NCBI GenBank assembly: GCA_001627335.1
Contig: LUPK01000013.1
Location: 17,105-81,104, forward strand
Source: Nocardioides sp. REDSEA-S33_B3
Lineage (GTDB): Bacteria > Actinomycetota > Actinomycetes > Propionibacteriales > Nocardioidaceae
Reading direction: 5' to 3'
Length of the DNA stretch: 64,000 nt
Part shown: in pieces, positions 43,413-52,373 of the stretch
Layout: each line of letters opens with the position of its first letter
How positions within the stretch are numbered: position 1 is the first letter of the stretch
Program-made: the position numbers and the translations under genes
The notes under the pieces: generated by a model
The model's database searches: none
What the model was told of the DNA's origin: nothing
Seen by the model: the letters and a program-made list of their open reading frames with translations, nothing else

Positions 43413-45023
43413 TCAGGCGGGCTTCAGCAGCTGCCGCTCGCGGACCAGCTCGGTGGCCAGCGTGCGGTAGCCGACCCGGTCGAAGAGCACCGTCACGGTG
43501 TCGCGGGTGAGGTCGGTGATCGTGCCCCGACCGAACCTGCGGTGGCGCACGCCCGCCTCCGGGCGCAGCCCGTCGAGGTCGCGCAGCGTCTCCAGCGGCT
43601 GAGCACCGCCCTCGGCGCTGCAGGTGTCGCACCGCCCGCAGGGCTCCTCGGAGAGGTCGCCGAAGTGGTGGCGCAGCACCAGGTCGCGGCAGTGCGGCGA
43701 GTCGGCGTACTCCCGCACCCGCTCGACCTGGGTGCGGCGCAGCGTGCGCTCGGCATCGGCCCGTCGACGTACGGCGTCGGCCAGCCGGTCCACGTCCTGC
43801 GACGGGTCCGCGTCGCCGGCGGTCAGCAGCGCGAGCACCCGGCCCACGGTCCGCCGACCGAGGCCGGTGCTGGACGCGAGGGTCCGCACGTCGGCGTCCG
43901 GTGCGTCCCGCCACGCCTCCGCGACGCGACGGACCGACGCGGAGCGGGGCCGGCCGCCCGCGAAGAAGTGCCCGAGGGAGAGGTCCTCGTCGCGGAACAG
44001 CAGCTCGGCCACGGCGGCTCGCCCGTCGCGGCCGGCCCGGCCGGACTCCTGGTAGTAGACGTCGAGCGACTCGGGGGCCTGCGCGTGCAGGACGAAGCGC
44101 ACCTCCGGCTGGTGGACGCCCATGCCGAACGCGGAGGTCGCCACCACCACGTCGACGTCGCCGGCGTGGAAGGCGTCGTGCACCTCCTCGCGACGCGCCC
44201 GGGGGAGCCCGGCGTGGTAGGCGGGGGCGCGCAGACCGGCCTCGGCCAGGCGCGCGGCGAGGGACTCGGCGTCGCGACGGGTGCGCACGTAGACCAGCCC
44301 CAGCCCGCCCTCGGTCTCCTCGCGCAGCGCACGGACGCGCTCCTCGACCAGCGCGGGGCGCTCGGAGTCCTCGTGCAGCCGCAGCACGCGCAGGGTGACC
44401 TCGGGGCGCTCGAAGCCCAGGACCTGCTCGGTCCCGCCGAGCCCCAGCACCCGGTGCACGTCCTTGCGCACCGCGGAGGACGCGGTCGCGGTCACGGCCA
44501 CGGTCGGCGGGGAGCCCCACGCCTCACGGACCTGCCCGAGCGCGGCGTACGCCGGCCGGAAGTCGGTGCCCCACGTCGAGACGCAGTGCGCCTCGTCCAC
44601 CGCGAGCAGCGCGGGCGGGTGCTCGGCCAGCAGGTCGTGCAGCGGGCCACCCTCGAGCTGCTCGGGGGAGGTGTAGAGCAGCCGCAGGGTGCCGTCCCGC
44701 ACGGCCGACTCCGCGGCGTCGAGGTCGGCCGCGGACTCCGCCGAGGTCCATCGTGCGGCGAACCCCTCGCCTGCGGTGGAGTCCAGCCCACGCACCTGGT
44801 CGCCGGCCAGGCTCAGCAGCGGCGTCACCACGACGCACAGCCGCTCGGCGGCCGCCGCGGCGAGCTGGAAGACCAGCGACTTGCCGGTGCCCGTCGGTGC
44901 GACGAGCAGCACGTCGTGCCCCTCGAGCAACCGGCGTACGGCGCTGAGCTGGTCGGTCGTGGGCTCGGGCACGTCGAGCAGGTCGGCGGCGAGCGAGCAG
45001 AGGAAGGGGTCCGAGACGGTCAC
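43413..45023 (-). CDS. RecQ-family ATP-dependent DNA helicase
   Basis: 536 residues. Walker A is APTGTGKS (42-49), the DEAH box at 143-146 (VDEAHCVSTWG), motif III VAVTATASSAV, and motifs V and VI ATSAFGMGVHQPEVRFVLHA and YYQESGRAGRDG. The zinc-binding Cys are in SPHCRDLVLRHHFG and CGRCDTC. No HRDC domain follows; the C-terminus is a short KOW/CarD-like segment (RFGRGTITDLTRDTVTVLFD). It unwinds DNA 3' to 5' during repair or recombination. Start by ATG at 45023. A CACCC...GGGTA motif lies 35 bp upstream. Confidence 0.93.
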   Translation of the reverse strand: MTVSDPFLCSLAADLLDVPEPTTDQLSAVRRLLEGHDVLLVAPTGTGKSLVFQLAAAAAERLCVVVTPLLSLAGDQVRGLDSTAGEGFAARWTSAESAADLDAAESAVRDGTLRLLYTSPEQLEGGPLHDLLAEHPPALLAVDEAHCVSTWGTDFRPAYAALGQVREAWGSPPTVAVTATASSAVRKDVHRVLGLGGTEQVLGFERPEVTLRVLRLHEDSERPALVEERVRALREETEGGLGLVYVRTRRDAESLAARLAEAGLRAPAYHAGLPRARREEVHDAFHAGDVDVVVATSAFGMGVHQPEVRFVLHAQAPESLDVYYQESGRAGRDGRAAVAELLFRDEDLSLGHFFAGGRPRSASVRRVAEAWRDAPDADVRTLASSTGLGRRTVGRVLALLTAGDADPSQDVDRLADAVRRRADAERTLRRTQVERVREYADSPHCRDLVLRHHFGDLSEEPCGRCDTCSAEGGAQPLETLRDLDGLRPEAGVRHRRFGRGTITDLTRDTVTVLFDRVGYRTLATELVRERQLLKPA

Positions 45024-45075
45024 GCCCTCCGGTACCCACGTGCCCGCGGGCGCTAGCCACCCCCTCGGGTAGCGG

Positions 45076-45891
45076 TCACACGTGGCCCACCAGTGGCGTC
45101 GGCCCGGAGGTGAGCGGTCGGAGGTCCACGTCCCCCAGGGCGCCGCGCAGGTGGCCCAGGATGCGCGTGAGGAGCCGGGAGACCTGGGTCTGCGTCACCC
45201 CGATCAGCTCGCCGATCTCACCTTGGCTCAGCTCCTCGGTGAACCGGAGCCGGATGATCTCCCGGTCCCGCCCGGACAGCGTCCGCAGCGCGGGCTCGAG
45301 GACCATGCGGTTCTCGACGTGGTCCAGCCGGTCCTCCCGGCCGAGGCGTTCGGTGCCGGGGGCGCCGTCCCCCTCCTCGCCGCCGGGGACGTCGAGGGAG
45401 CGGGTGACCATGCTGCGCGACGCGAGCCGGGCCTCCCGCAGCGCGGCGTCGCTGCAGCCGAGGCGGGAGGCGACCTCGAGCGTGGTGGGCTCGCGACCGA
45501 GCTCCGAGCGCAGGTCGTCGGTCACCGTGTGGGCGTCGGCCGAGAGCTCCTGCAGGCGACGTGGCGGCCGCACGCCCCACGACTCGTCGCGGAATAGCCG
45601 CTGCACCTCACCGCGGATGGTGGGGACGGCGAAGGTGAGCAGGTCGTCGGCGCGCGAGGGGTCGAAGCGGCCGACGGCCTTGATCAGGCCCTCGTAGGCG
45701 GCCTGGCGCAGGTCGTCGTCGGCGAGGCCGCGGCGTCGGTAGCGCTGGGCGATGCGCTCGGCGACGGGACAGTTGAGGTCGACCACGGTGCGCAGCGTGG
45801 CGCGCCGTGGGCCGCGGGGCAGCCCCTGCGCGTACTCGAGCAGGGCGGCGGTCCGCCGGCGGCGGATGGTGGAGGAAGAGGGCGAGGTCAT
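45076..45891 (-). CDS. RNA polymerase sigma factor, SigB/SigF/SigG (sigma-70 group 3) type
   Basis: 271 residues. Region 2 is VAERIAQRYRRRGLADDDLR and GLIKAVGRFDPSRADDLLTF, region 3 LGREPTTLEVASRLG, and region 4 ALRTLSGRDREIIRLRFTEE followed by SQGEIGELIGVTQTQVSRLL. Such factors drive general stress or oxygen-limitation regulons in actinobacteria and are normally held by an anti-sigma factor, which is not adjacent here. ATG 45891 has a G-rich ribosome binding site; an in-frame extension to 46008 is possible but unconserved-looking. It diverges from a GAF-ANTAR gene. Confidence 0.93.
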   Translation of the reverse strand: MTSPSSSTIRRRRTAALLEYAQGLPRGPRRATLRTVVDLNCPVAERIAQRYRRRGLADDDLRQAAYEGLIKAVGRFDPSRADDLLTFAVPTIRGEVQRLFRDESWGVRPPRRLQELSADAHTVTDDLRSELGREPTTLEVASRLGCSDAALREARLASRSMVTRSLDVPGGEEGDGAPGTERLGREDRLDHVENRMVLEPALRTLSGRDREIIRLRFTEELSQGEIGELIGVTQTQVSRLLTRILGHLRGALGDVDLRPLTSGPTPLVGHV

Positions 45892-46066
45892 CTGCAGCCC
45901 CCCTTCAGGGGTGTGCTGCGACAGGTCGGTGTGGGGCCCGACCAGGAGCCGACGGTCTGCAGCTCCCGGAACCCCTTCGACACTACGCACCGTGCGGTCA
46001 CGTGTCACCCCCGTGCGGGGGTGGTGGCGACGTCGCTACGGTGGGTGCCCCGATCTTGGAGGAGAG
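45892..46066. promoter_or_regulatory. Divergent promoter region, sigma factor / GAF-ANTAR
   Basis: Contains CCCCCCTTCAGGGGTG (45898-45913), beside the sigma gene's ribosome binding site, and CACCCCCGTGCGGGGGTG from 46006, two more members of the CACCC...GGGTG motif family. No open frame of note. Confidence 0.45.
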
Positions 46067-46786
46067 ATGAGCGACGACGCCGGCGAGCCCCAGGGGGACT
46101 GGGCCGCCTACCTCGCCCGGGTCAGTGAGGAGCTCCTGAGCGGCACCGAGGAGCCGGTGACGGTGGGGCGGGTCGTCCACCGGGCCGTCGAGGTCGTGCG
46201 CGGCGCCGAGGGGTGCGGCCTCACCGTGCACCGCAGGCGGCAGGGCCTGGCGACCGCCGAGGCCAGTGACGAGGCGGTGCGCCGCGCCGACCAGCTGCAG
46301 TACGACCTCGGGGAGGGTCCCTGCCTCGACACGGCCTCCGGGGACGCCACGCTGCGCGTCGACGACCTCGGGGCCGAGGAGCGGTGGCCACGCTGGGCGA
46401 AGGGCGCGCACGAGGAGGGCTGGAGGTCGACCCTGTCGGTCAAGCTCCGCTCCGACGAGGACGACATCGGCGCGCTGAACCTCTACTCCCGCCGGCTCTC
46501 CGCCTTCGACGACCACGCGGTGGAGGTGGCGGAGGTCTTCGCCACGCACGCCGCGAACGCGCTCCGGCAGGCACGCCTGGTCTCCGGCCTGCGCACGGCC
46601 CTGGCCTCCCGGCACGAGATCGGGATGGCGCAGGGGGTCCTGCTGGCCCGCTACGACATCGACGCCGAGCAGGCCTTCGAGGTGCTGCGCCGCATCTCCA
46701 ACGACGCCAACCTCAAGCTGCGCGACGTCGCCGCACGGGTGGTGGAGGCCCGCGGTCTGCCCGGCGGTACGCCGCCGGCCCACTGA
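46067..46786 (+). CDS. GAF and ANTAR domain-containing transcription antiterminator 1
   Basis: 239 residues. A GAF sensor domain covers about 20-165 (GCGLTVHRRRQG, DLGEGPCLDTASGDATLRVD, EEGWRSTLSVKL, GALNLYS). The ANTAR RNA-binding domain covers about 175-230 (LASRHEIGMAQGVLLARYDI, AFEVLRRISNDANLKLRDVA). ANTAR proteins bind dual-hairpin RNA and prevent termination. ATG 46067 follows TTGGAGGAGAG. The GAF ligand is unknown. It is one of two such genes within 2.5 kb. Confidence 0.93.
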   Translation: MSDDAGEPQGDWAAYLARVSEELLSGTEEPVTVGRVVHRAVEVVRGAEGCGLTVHRRRQGLATAEASDEAVRRADQLQYDLGEGPCLDTASGDATLRVDDLGAEERWPRWAKGAHEEGWRSTLSVKLRSDEDDIGALNLYSRRLSAFDDHAVEVAEVFATHAANALRQARLVSGLRTALASRHEIGMAQGVLLARYDIDAEQAFEVLRRISNDANLKLRDVAARVVEARGLPGGTPPAH

Positions 46787-46798
46787 CCCCGGGGTCGC

Positions 46799-47509
46799 TC
46801 AGGCGGCCGGCGGGGCTCGGTGCGGGCTGTCCGACGTGCCCTTCAACCCCTGCTCGTGGACCCAGGTGACCGCCTCGACGCGACGCCGCACACCGGTCTT
46901 GCGGTAGGCGGCACGGATGAAGGTCTTGACCGAGTTGATGCTCAGGTAGCAGCGCTCGGCGATCTCCTTGTTGCTCAGCCCTGCCGCGATCAGCACCAGC
47001 ATCTGGCACTCGCGCTCGCTGAGCCCCGCGTCGTCGGTGCGGGGCGAGGTGTTGCACGGGCCGCTGAGCGCAGGGCCGCGCCGGGCAGCGCGCACCAACG
47101 CGCCCGCCACCTCGTCGACGCCGACGGTCTTGGGCAGCCAGCCGTCGGGCTGCGACGGCACGGGGCCGCGCAGCAGGCGCCTGGCCTCACCGGGCCAGGC
47201 CAGCGCGAGCACCGTCCACCTGGCCGCGCGGGCGTCCGCGACCACCTCGGCGTACGCCGCCTCCGGCTCCCCGGCGTCGAAGAGCACCGCGCCCGGGGCG
47301 TGGCGCTCCCGTCCGGTCGGCGCGACCCGCGCGGGTGGGGCGGGCGGGCCGGTGACGATCCTCAGCTCGGGTCGGTTCCCCAGCATGATCTGCAGCCCTC
47401 CGCGCACGAGGGGGGAGGAGGTGGCCAGGACCACCGGGACGCGTCCCGGCGCCTGGCCGTCCTCGTGTCGGGAGGGCGGGGAGGCGGGGGACGGGACGGT
47501 GGCAGTCAT
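46799..47509 (-). CDS. LuxR-family response regulator with degenerate receiver-like domain
   Basis: 236 residues. Residues about 25-140 look like a receiver (VPVVLATSSPLVRGGLQIML; GAVLFDAGEPEAAYAEVV), but the acidic cluster near the N-terminus (DD of phosphorylatable receivers) is missing, so phosphorylation is doubtful. The C-terminal HTH is canonical (GLSERECQMLVLIAAGLSNK, YLSINSVKTFIRAAYRKTGV). ATG 47509 has AAAGGTG upstream. It diverges from the second GAF-ANTAR gene across an 11-bp repeat array. It is a candidate binder of the local palindromic motifs. Confidence 0.88.
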   Translation of the reverse strand: MTATVPSPASPPSRHEDGQAPGRVPVVLATSSPLVRGGLQIMLGNRPELRIVTGPPAPPARVAPTGRERHAPGAVLFDAGEPEAAYAEVVADARAARWTVLALAWPGEARRLLRGPVPSQPDGWLPKTVGVDEVAGALVRAARRGPALSGPCNTSPRTDDAGLSERECQMLVLIAAGLSNKEIAERCYLSINSVKTFIRAAYRKTGVRRRVEAVTWVHEQGLKGTSDSPHRAPPAA

Positions 47510-47520
47510 GACACTCACCT

Positions 47521-47575
47521 TTCGTGGGCCTGTCGTGGGCCTGTCGTGGGCCGGTCGTGGTCCGGTCGTGGGCCT
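47521..47575. repeat. Five 11-bp direct repeats upstream of the LuxR-type gene
   Basis: GTCGTGGGCCT-like units at 47521, 47532, 47543, 47554 and 47565 (two with changes), followed by a partial sixth. The 11-bp period places each copy on one DNA face. It lies 12 bp before the LuxR start, in the divergent gap of 271 bp (47510-47780), which has no other feature. Confidence 0.82.
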
Positions 47576-47780
47576 TCGTGGGATGCCGGTGGGTACCCGC
47601 GCGTCCCAGGTCCATGCCTCCTCTCCAGGCCCCCGCACCAGACCGCGTCTCCGCGCGTGTGTGACGCAGGACGCACAGGGGTGAGCGCGTGTCGGAAAGT
47701 GCGTGACAGGGACGTCTCAGGGCAGGATGGGGCCTCGCCTGGAGAAGACGGGCGATCGATCTCGTCTTCAGGTGGTGTGG

Positions 47781-48506
47781 ATGTCGCGCGAGGATCTCGC
47801 GACCGTGCTGGCCCAGGTGTCCCAGGAGCTCTCCGACGAGCGTGACGAGGCGTTGACCGCCGCGCGGATCTGTCGCCTGGCCCTGGAGGTCGTCGACGGG
47901 TGCGACCACGCGACCCTGAGCGTCCGGGCGCGCCGGCACCGGCTGGCGCCCGCGGAGGCGACCTCGGAGGTCGCCGAGGCCCTGCAGGAGTCGCAGCTGT
48001 CGACGTGGGCCGGTCCGACCGTGGCGGCCTTCGAGTCGGCCGAGTCCGTGGTCTCCCACGACCTGGCGGCCGAGGACAGGTGGCCGGGGTGGCTGGACCT
48101 CGCGGCACCGGTGCGGGCGCACGGCGTCCGCTCCGTCGCCGCGGTGCCGCTGTTGACGCGCGGCCGGACCCAGGCGGTCATGACGCTGTGGTCCCACCAC
48201 CGCGGCTCGTGGAGAGGGGCGACCCACGACGCGGTGCTGCTCTACGCGACGCACGCGGCCGCGGCCCTCGACGCGGCGAAGATCATCACCGGTCTCGAGA
48301 CCGCGCTCGGCACGAGGCACCGCATCGGTGCAGCCCAGGGGATCCTCATGGAGCGGCACCGGCTCTCGCTGCACCAGGCGTTCACCGTCCTCCAGCGCTA
48401 CTCCAGAACCTCCAACGAGCCCCTCAGCGACGTCGCCGCCCAAGTGGTCGAGGAGTCCGAGCGCGGCTACGCGGGGCCGGATCCTCGGGGACCGGCACCC
48501 GACTGA
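47781..48506 (+). CDS. GAF and ANTAR domain-containing transcription antiterminator 2
   Basis: 241 residues, paralogous to the protein at 46067. GAF region: HATLSVRARRHRLAPAEATS, WAGPTVAAFESAESVVSHDL, GVRSVAAVPLLTRG. ANTAR: LGTRHRIGAAQGILMERHRL and AFTVLQRYSRTSNEPLSDVA. The GAF core is more diverged than in the first copy, which suggests a different signal. ATG 47781 is used; the frame extends further upstream without family resemblance. It is transcribed away from the LuxR-type gene. Confidence 0.92.
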   Translation: MSREDLATVLAQVSQELSDERDEALTAARICRLALEVVDGCDHATLSVRARRHRLAPAEATSEVAEALQESQLSTWAGPTVAAFESAESVVSHDLAAEDRWPGWLDLAAPVRAHGVRSVAAVPLLTRGRTQAVMTLWSHHRGSWRGATHDAVLLYATHAAAALDAAKIITGLETALGTRHRIGAAQGILMERHRLSLHQAFTVLQRYSRTSNEPLSDVAAQVVEESERGYAGPDPRGPAPD

Positions 48507-48560
48507 GCCCGGCGTCGCCACTGGCCGCACCCCCCCCCGGCGGGGACCCCCGGGACCGGG

Positions 48561-49133
48561 TCAGTCGTGACCCGAGGTCCACTGCGCGGCCACCTCGCGC
48601 GCGGTCAGGACGTCCTGCCGGTGCTGGGTCCTCAGCATCTCCAGGGTGTGGTCGTGCTCCTCCCAGGAGACCGACGCGGTCCCGTCGGAGACCAGGACGA
48701 CGGCGAGGTCGTGGGCGAACGCGTCGCGCGCCGTGGCGGCGATGCAGGACTCGGTGCTGACCCCGGTCAGGACCAGCCGGTGCACTCCCCGCCGGCGCAA
48801 CCGCTCCACCAGGTCGGTGCCGAAGAACGCGCTGTCACGCGTCTTCAGCAGCAGGTCGGCCGGCCCCGGGTCCAGGCCCTCCGCGCGAGCGGCGCCGGGG
48901 GTGCCCCGCACGACGACGCCCTGGTCGTCCTCCAGCATCGTCAGGGTCCAGGTGCTGCGGTCGGGCTCGTGCTCGGTGCGCACCTCCAGCACGGGGACCC
49001 CGGCCCGGTGCGCGGCCCGGGCCAGCTCGGAGCAGGTGTCCAGCACGTCGTCGCGGCAGCGCTCCAGCTCGTCGTCGACGAAGTAGTCCTCCTGCAGGTC
49101 GATGAGCAGCAGCGCGTCGTGGGTGGCTCGCAT
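48561..49133 (-). CDS. Cysteine hydrolase, isochorismatase family
   Basis: 190 residues with Asp in LLLIDLQEDYFVDDE (near 11), Lys in LLKTRDSAFFGT and Cys in LTGVSTESCIAATARDAFAH. An amide or isochorismate-type hydrolysis is expected. It is unrelated in detail to the island enzyme at 18945 (different loops, no RutB-like tail). ATG 49133 is the start of the conserved region. It diverges from the formate dehydrogenase gene, sharing a 129-bp promoter gap that contains CACTC-ACAG-GAGTG. Confidence 0.88.
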   Translation of the reverse strand: MRATHDALLLIDLQEDYFVDDELERCRDDVLDTCSELARAAHRAGVPVLEVRTEHEPDRSTWTLTMLEDDQGVVVRGTPGAARAEGLDPGPADLLLKTRDSAFFGTDLVERLRRRGVHRLVLTGVSTESCIAATARDAFAHDLAVVLVSDGTASVSWEEHDHTLEMLRTQHRQDVLTAREVAAQWTSGHD

Positions 49134-49262
49134 GCGAGCACGGTTCCCCGCGCCGCGGCCGGCGATGCCTGCCACCCGACCACTCACAGGAGTGAATCCG
49201 GCGATGCCGTGGCTTCGTAGCGTCGAGGACCCGTCCGCCGAGCGAGGAGCAGCCACCCAGAC

Positions 49263-52200
49263 ATGAGCCGAGCCCACGCCGACCGTCCCGACCCGGGCCC
49301 CGCCGGTACGACGCCCGAGTTCCGCCCGCTGTCCCAGGACCGCTCCGCACCGCCACCACGGTCGGTGGAGGTCTGCGTCGACGGCCGGTCCGTCGAGGTC
49401 GCCGAGGGGGAGTCGCTCGCGGTGCCGCTGGCGGACGCGGGCGTCCCCTCGCTCTGCTTCCACCCCAGCCTCGGCGCCCTCGAGACGTGTGACACCTGCT
49501 TGGTCGAGGCCGACGGGGAGCTGGTCCGCGCCTGCGCGACCCGCGCCCGCGCGGGACTCGAGGTGGACACAGGAGGGGAGGGCGAGCGTGCCCGGGAGGA
49601 GGCGGCGCAGCGACTGGTGCGCAAGCACGTCCTCTACTGCACGATCTGCGACCACAACGACGGCGACTGCACCCTGAAGAAGGGCATCGAGGCGACCGGG
49701 CTGCAGTTCGAGCGCTACGGCTACTCGCCGAAGCCCCACGAGGTCGACGACAGCCATCCCTTCTACCGCTACGACCCCGGTCAGTGCATCCTGTGCGGCC
49801 GCTGCGTCGAGGCCTGCCAGGACGTGCAGGTCACCGAGACGCTGTCGATCGACTGGGGTGCCGATGACCCCCGGGTGCTCTGGGACGGGGGCGCTCCCGC
49901 CGGCGACTCCTCGTGCGTGTCCTGCGGCCACTGCGTGTCGGTCTGCCCGTGCAACGCGCTGATGGAGAAGACGATGCTGGGTCGGCACGGGCTGTTCACC
50001 GAGTGGCCCGACGACGTGCGGGAGCTCGCGATCGACGTGGTCAAGGACGTCGAGCCCACCACCGGCTACGGGCCGCTCTACCAGCTCTCCGACCTCGAGG
50101 CCACGGCCCGGCAGGGCGTGACGAAGCGGACCAAGACCGTGTGCACCTACTGCGGGGTGGGCTGCTCCTTCGAGGTGGAGACCCGAGGGCGCGAGGTGCT
50201 GCGGATCCTGCCGAGCGCCGAGGCGCCCGCCAACAACATCTCCACCTGCGTCAAGGGCAAGTTCGGCTGGGACTACGTCACCGCCGAGGACCGGCTCACC
50301 AGGCCCCTGGTGCGGGAGGGGCACCGCTTCCGGGAGACCAGCTGGGAGGAGGCGTTCGCCGTCATCGCCGAGCGGCTGCGCGACCTGGTCCGGGACCGGG
50401 GACCGGACACCGTCGGGGTCATCGGCTCCTCCAAGGCCACCAACGAGGAGTCGTACCTGACCCAGAAGCTCGCCCGACAGGTGATCGGCACGCACAACAC
50501 CGACAACTGCTCGCGCTACTGCCAGGCGCCGGCGACGCAGGGGCTGTGGCGCACCGTCGGGTACGGCGGCGACGCCGGCTCGATCAGTGACATGGAGCGT
50601 GCCGACCTCGTGCTGCTGGTCGGCACCAACACCGCGGCGTCCCACCCCGTCATCGCCTCGCGGCTGCGACGGGCGCAGAAGCTCAACGGCCAGGTCCACG
50701 TCGTGGCCGACCTGCGGCGGCACGAGATGGCGCAGCGCGCCGACGTCTACCTCCACCCCGAGCCCGGCACCGACCTGGTGTGGCTCTCCGCGGTCACCCG
50801 TCACGTCCTGGAGCAGGGCTGGGCCGACGAGAAGTTCCTCGAGGAGCGCGTCAACGGGCTGGAGGAGTACGTCGAGTCGCTGGCGCCGTTCACGCTGGAG
50901 GCCGCCGAGGAGCAGTGCGGCATCCCCGCCGACACCCTGCGCGACGTGGCCCACCGCGTCGCCCACGCCGAGCGGGTGTGCGGGCTGTGGGCGATGGGCG
51001 TCACGCAGCACGCCATGGGCTCGGACACCTCCACGGCGATGTCCAACCTGCTGCTGGTCACCGGCAACTACGGGCGTCCCGGCACCGGCGCCTACCCCCT
51101 GCGGGGGCACAACAACGTCCAGGGCTGCTCGGACTTCGGCACCATCAACACCTTCTACCCCGGCTACCAGCCGGTGCAGGACGAGCAGGTCCGCGACAAG
51201 TTCGCCGACGCCTGGCAGTGCGACCTCTCCCTCGAGCCCGGGCTCGACAACCACACGATGGTCGACGCGATCCACGACGGCGACCTGCGCGCCCTGCTCG
51301 TGGTCGGGGAGGAGCTGTCGCTGGTCGACGCCAACGTCCACTACGTCCAGGAGGCCCTGGAGAAGCTCGAGCTGCTGGTGGTCTCCGAGCTGTTCTTCTC
51401 CCGCACCTGCGAGTTCGCCGACGTCGTCCTCCCGGCGGCGGCGTCGCTGGAGAAGGACGGCACCTTCGTCAACACCGAGCGCCGCATCCAGCGCCTGTAC
51501 GCCGCCATGGACCCGCCCGGCGAGGCCCGGCCGGACTGGCAGGTGCTCCAGGGGCTCGCGACCCACCTCGGGGTCCAGTGGGGCTACACCCACCCGGCCG
51601 AGATCATGGACGAGGTGGCCTCGCTGACCCCGATGTTCGCCGGGGTCTCCTACGACCGGCTGGAGGGCTACGCGTCCCTGCAGTGGCCGGTGGCCGAGGA
51701 CGGCACCGACGCCCCGCTGCTCTACACCGAGGACTTCCACTTCGGCGACGGCCGGGCGCGACTCCACCCGCTGGAGCCGCGCGAGCGCGCCGAGCCGGTC
51801 ACCGAGGAGTACCCCCTGCACGTCAACAACGGCCGCGTGCTCGAGCACTTCCACGAGGGCAACCTGACGCTGCGCAGCAAGGGCCTGTCCTCGCTCGTCC
51901 CCGACACCTACGTCGAGGTCTCGCGGGAGACGGCTCACCGGCACGGAGGTGTGGTGACCGGCGACTGGGTGCGCCTGGTGTCGCGCTACGGGGAGGTGAC
52001 CGCCCGTGTCCTGCTCTCGGACCAGGTGGCCGACGGCGAGCTGTGGCTGCCGATGCAGGCCGCCGAGATCAACATGCTCACCGGCAACGAGATCGACCCC
52101 GACTCCCACACCCCGGCGTACAAGGAGATCGCGGCGCGCATGGAGCTCGCAGACGGTCTCATCGAGAGACGCGGGGGAGCCCGCAAGGGGGCGGACCGCG

Positions 52201-52373
52201 CCCGACGGGGTGCCCGTGACGAGCAGGGCGACCCCGACGGTCCGCCGCTCCCGCGGCGGCACCACCGCTACGGCCACCCCACTCCTCAGGTCGGGGTGCG
52301 GGTCGAGGAGAAGTGGGCGCGCGAGGACTACCGCCGCCCACCGGAGGAGGACATCGAGGGGGCGAGCTCCTGA
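49263..52373 (+). CDS. Formate dehydrogenase alpha subunit (Mo-bisPGD, ForC/YjgC-type)
   Basis: 1036 residues. Iron-sulfur sites in order: [2Fe-2S] Cys65/76/79/91; His-Cys [4Fe-4S] His122, Cys126/129/136; two ferredoxin clusters Cys175-185 and 218-228; and the molybdopterin-domain cluster Cys294/297/301/329. The Mo ligand is Cys420 in NCSRYCQAPAT, so no selenocysteine is needed; the residue after it is Gln where classical FDHs have His. The molybdopterin-dinucleotide-binding C-terminus carries HVNNGRVLEHFHEGNLT. A basic, Arg-rich tail of about 70 residues is unusual. It oxidises formate to CO2 and probably passes electrons through the DUF1641 partner to menaquinone. Confidence 0.94.
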   Translation: MSRAHADRPDPGPAGTTPEFRPLSQDRSAPPPRSVEVCVDGRSVEVAEGESLAVPLADAGVPSLCFHPSLGALETCDTCLVEADGELVRACATRARAGLEVDTGGEGERAREEAAQRLVRKHVLYCTICDHNDGDCTLKKGIEATGLQFERYGYSPKPHEVDDSHPFYRYDPGQCILCGRCVEACQDVQVTETLSIDWGADDPRVLWDGGAPAGDSSCVSCGHCVSVCPCNALMEKTMLGRHGLFTEWPDDVRELAIDVVKDVEPTTGYGPLYQLSDLEATARQGVTKRTKTVCTYCGVGCSFEVETRGREVLRILPSAEAPANNISTCVKGKFGWDYVTAEDRLTRPLVREGHRFRETSWEEAFAVIAERLRDLVRDRGPDTVGVIGSSKATNEESYLTQKLARQVIGTHNTDNCSRYCQAPATQGLWRTVGYGGDAGSISDMERADLVLLVGTNTAASHPVIASRLRRAQKLNGQVHVVADLRRHEMAQRADVYLHPEPGTDLVWLSAVTRHVLEQGWADEKFLEERVNGLEEYVESLAPFTLEAAEEQCGIPADTLRDVAHRVAHAERVCGLWAMGVTQHAMGSDTSTAMSNLLLVTGNYGRPGTGAYPLRGHNNVQGCSDFGTINTFYPGYQPVQDEQVRDKFADAWQCDLSLEPGLDNHTMVDAIHDGDLRALLVVGEELSLVDANVHYVQEALEKLELLVVSELFFSRTCEFADVVLPAAASLEKDGTFVNTERRIQRLYAAMDPPGEARPDWQVLQGLATHLGVQWGYTHPAEIMDEVASLTPMFAGVSYDRLEGYASLQWPVAEDGTDAPLLYTEDFHFGDGRARLHPLEPRERAEPVTEEYPLHVNNGRVLEHFHEGNLTLRSKGLSSLVPDTYVEVSRETAHRHGGVVTGDWVRLVSRYGEVTARVLLSDQVADGELWLPMQAAEINMLTGNEIDPDSHTPAYKEIAARMELADGLIERRGGARKGADRARRGARDEQGDPDGPPLPRRHHRYGHPTPQVGVRVEEKWAREDYRRPPEEDIEGASS

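Noticed and set aside
49263..52373. Possible selenocysteine in the formate dehydrogenase
   Set aside because: The Mo ligand position is an ordinary Cys codon (NCSRYCQAP) and the only in-frame TGA is the terminal stop.
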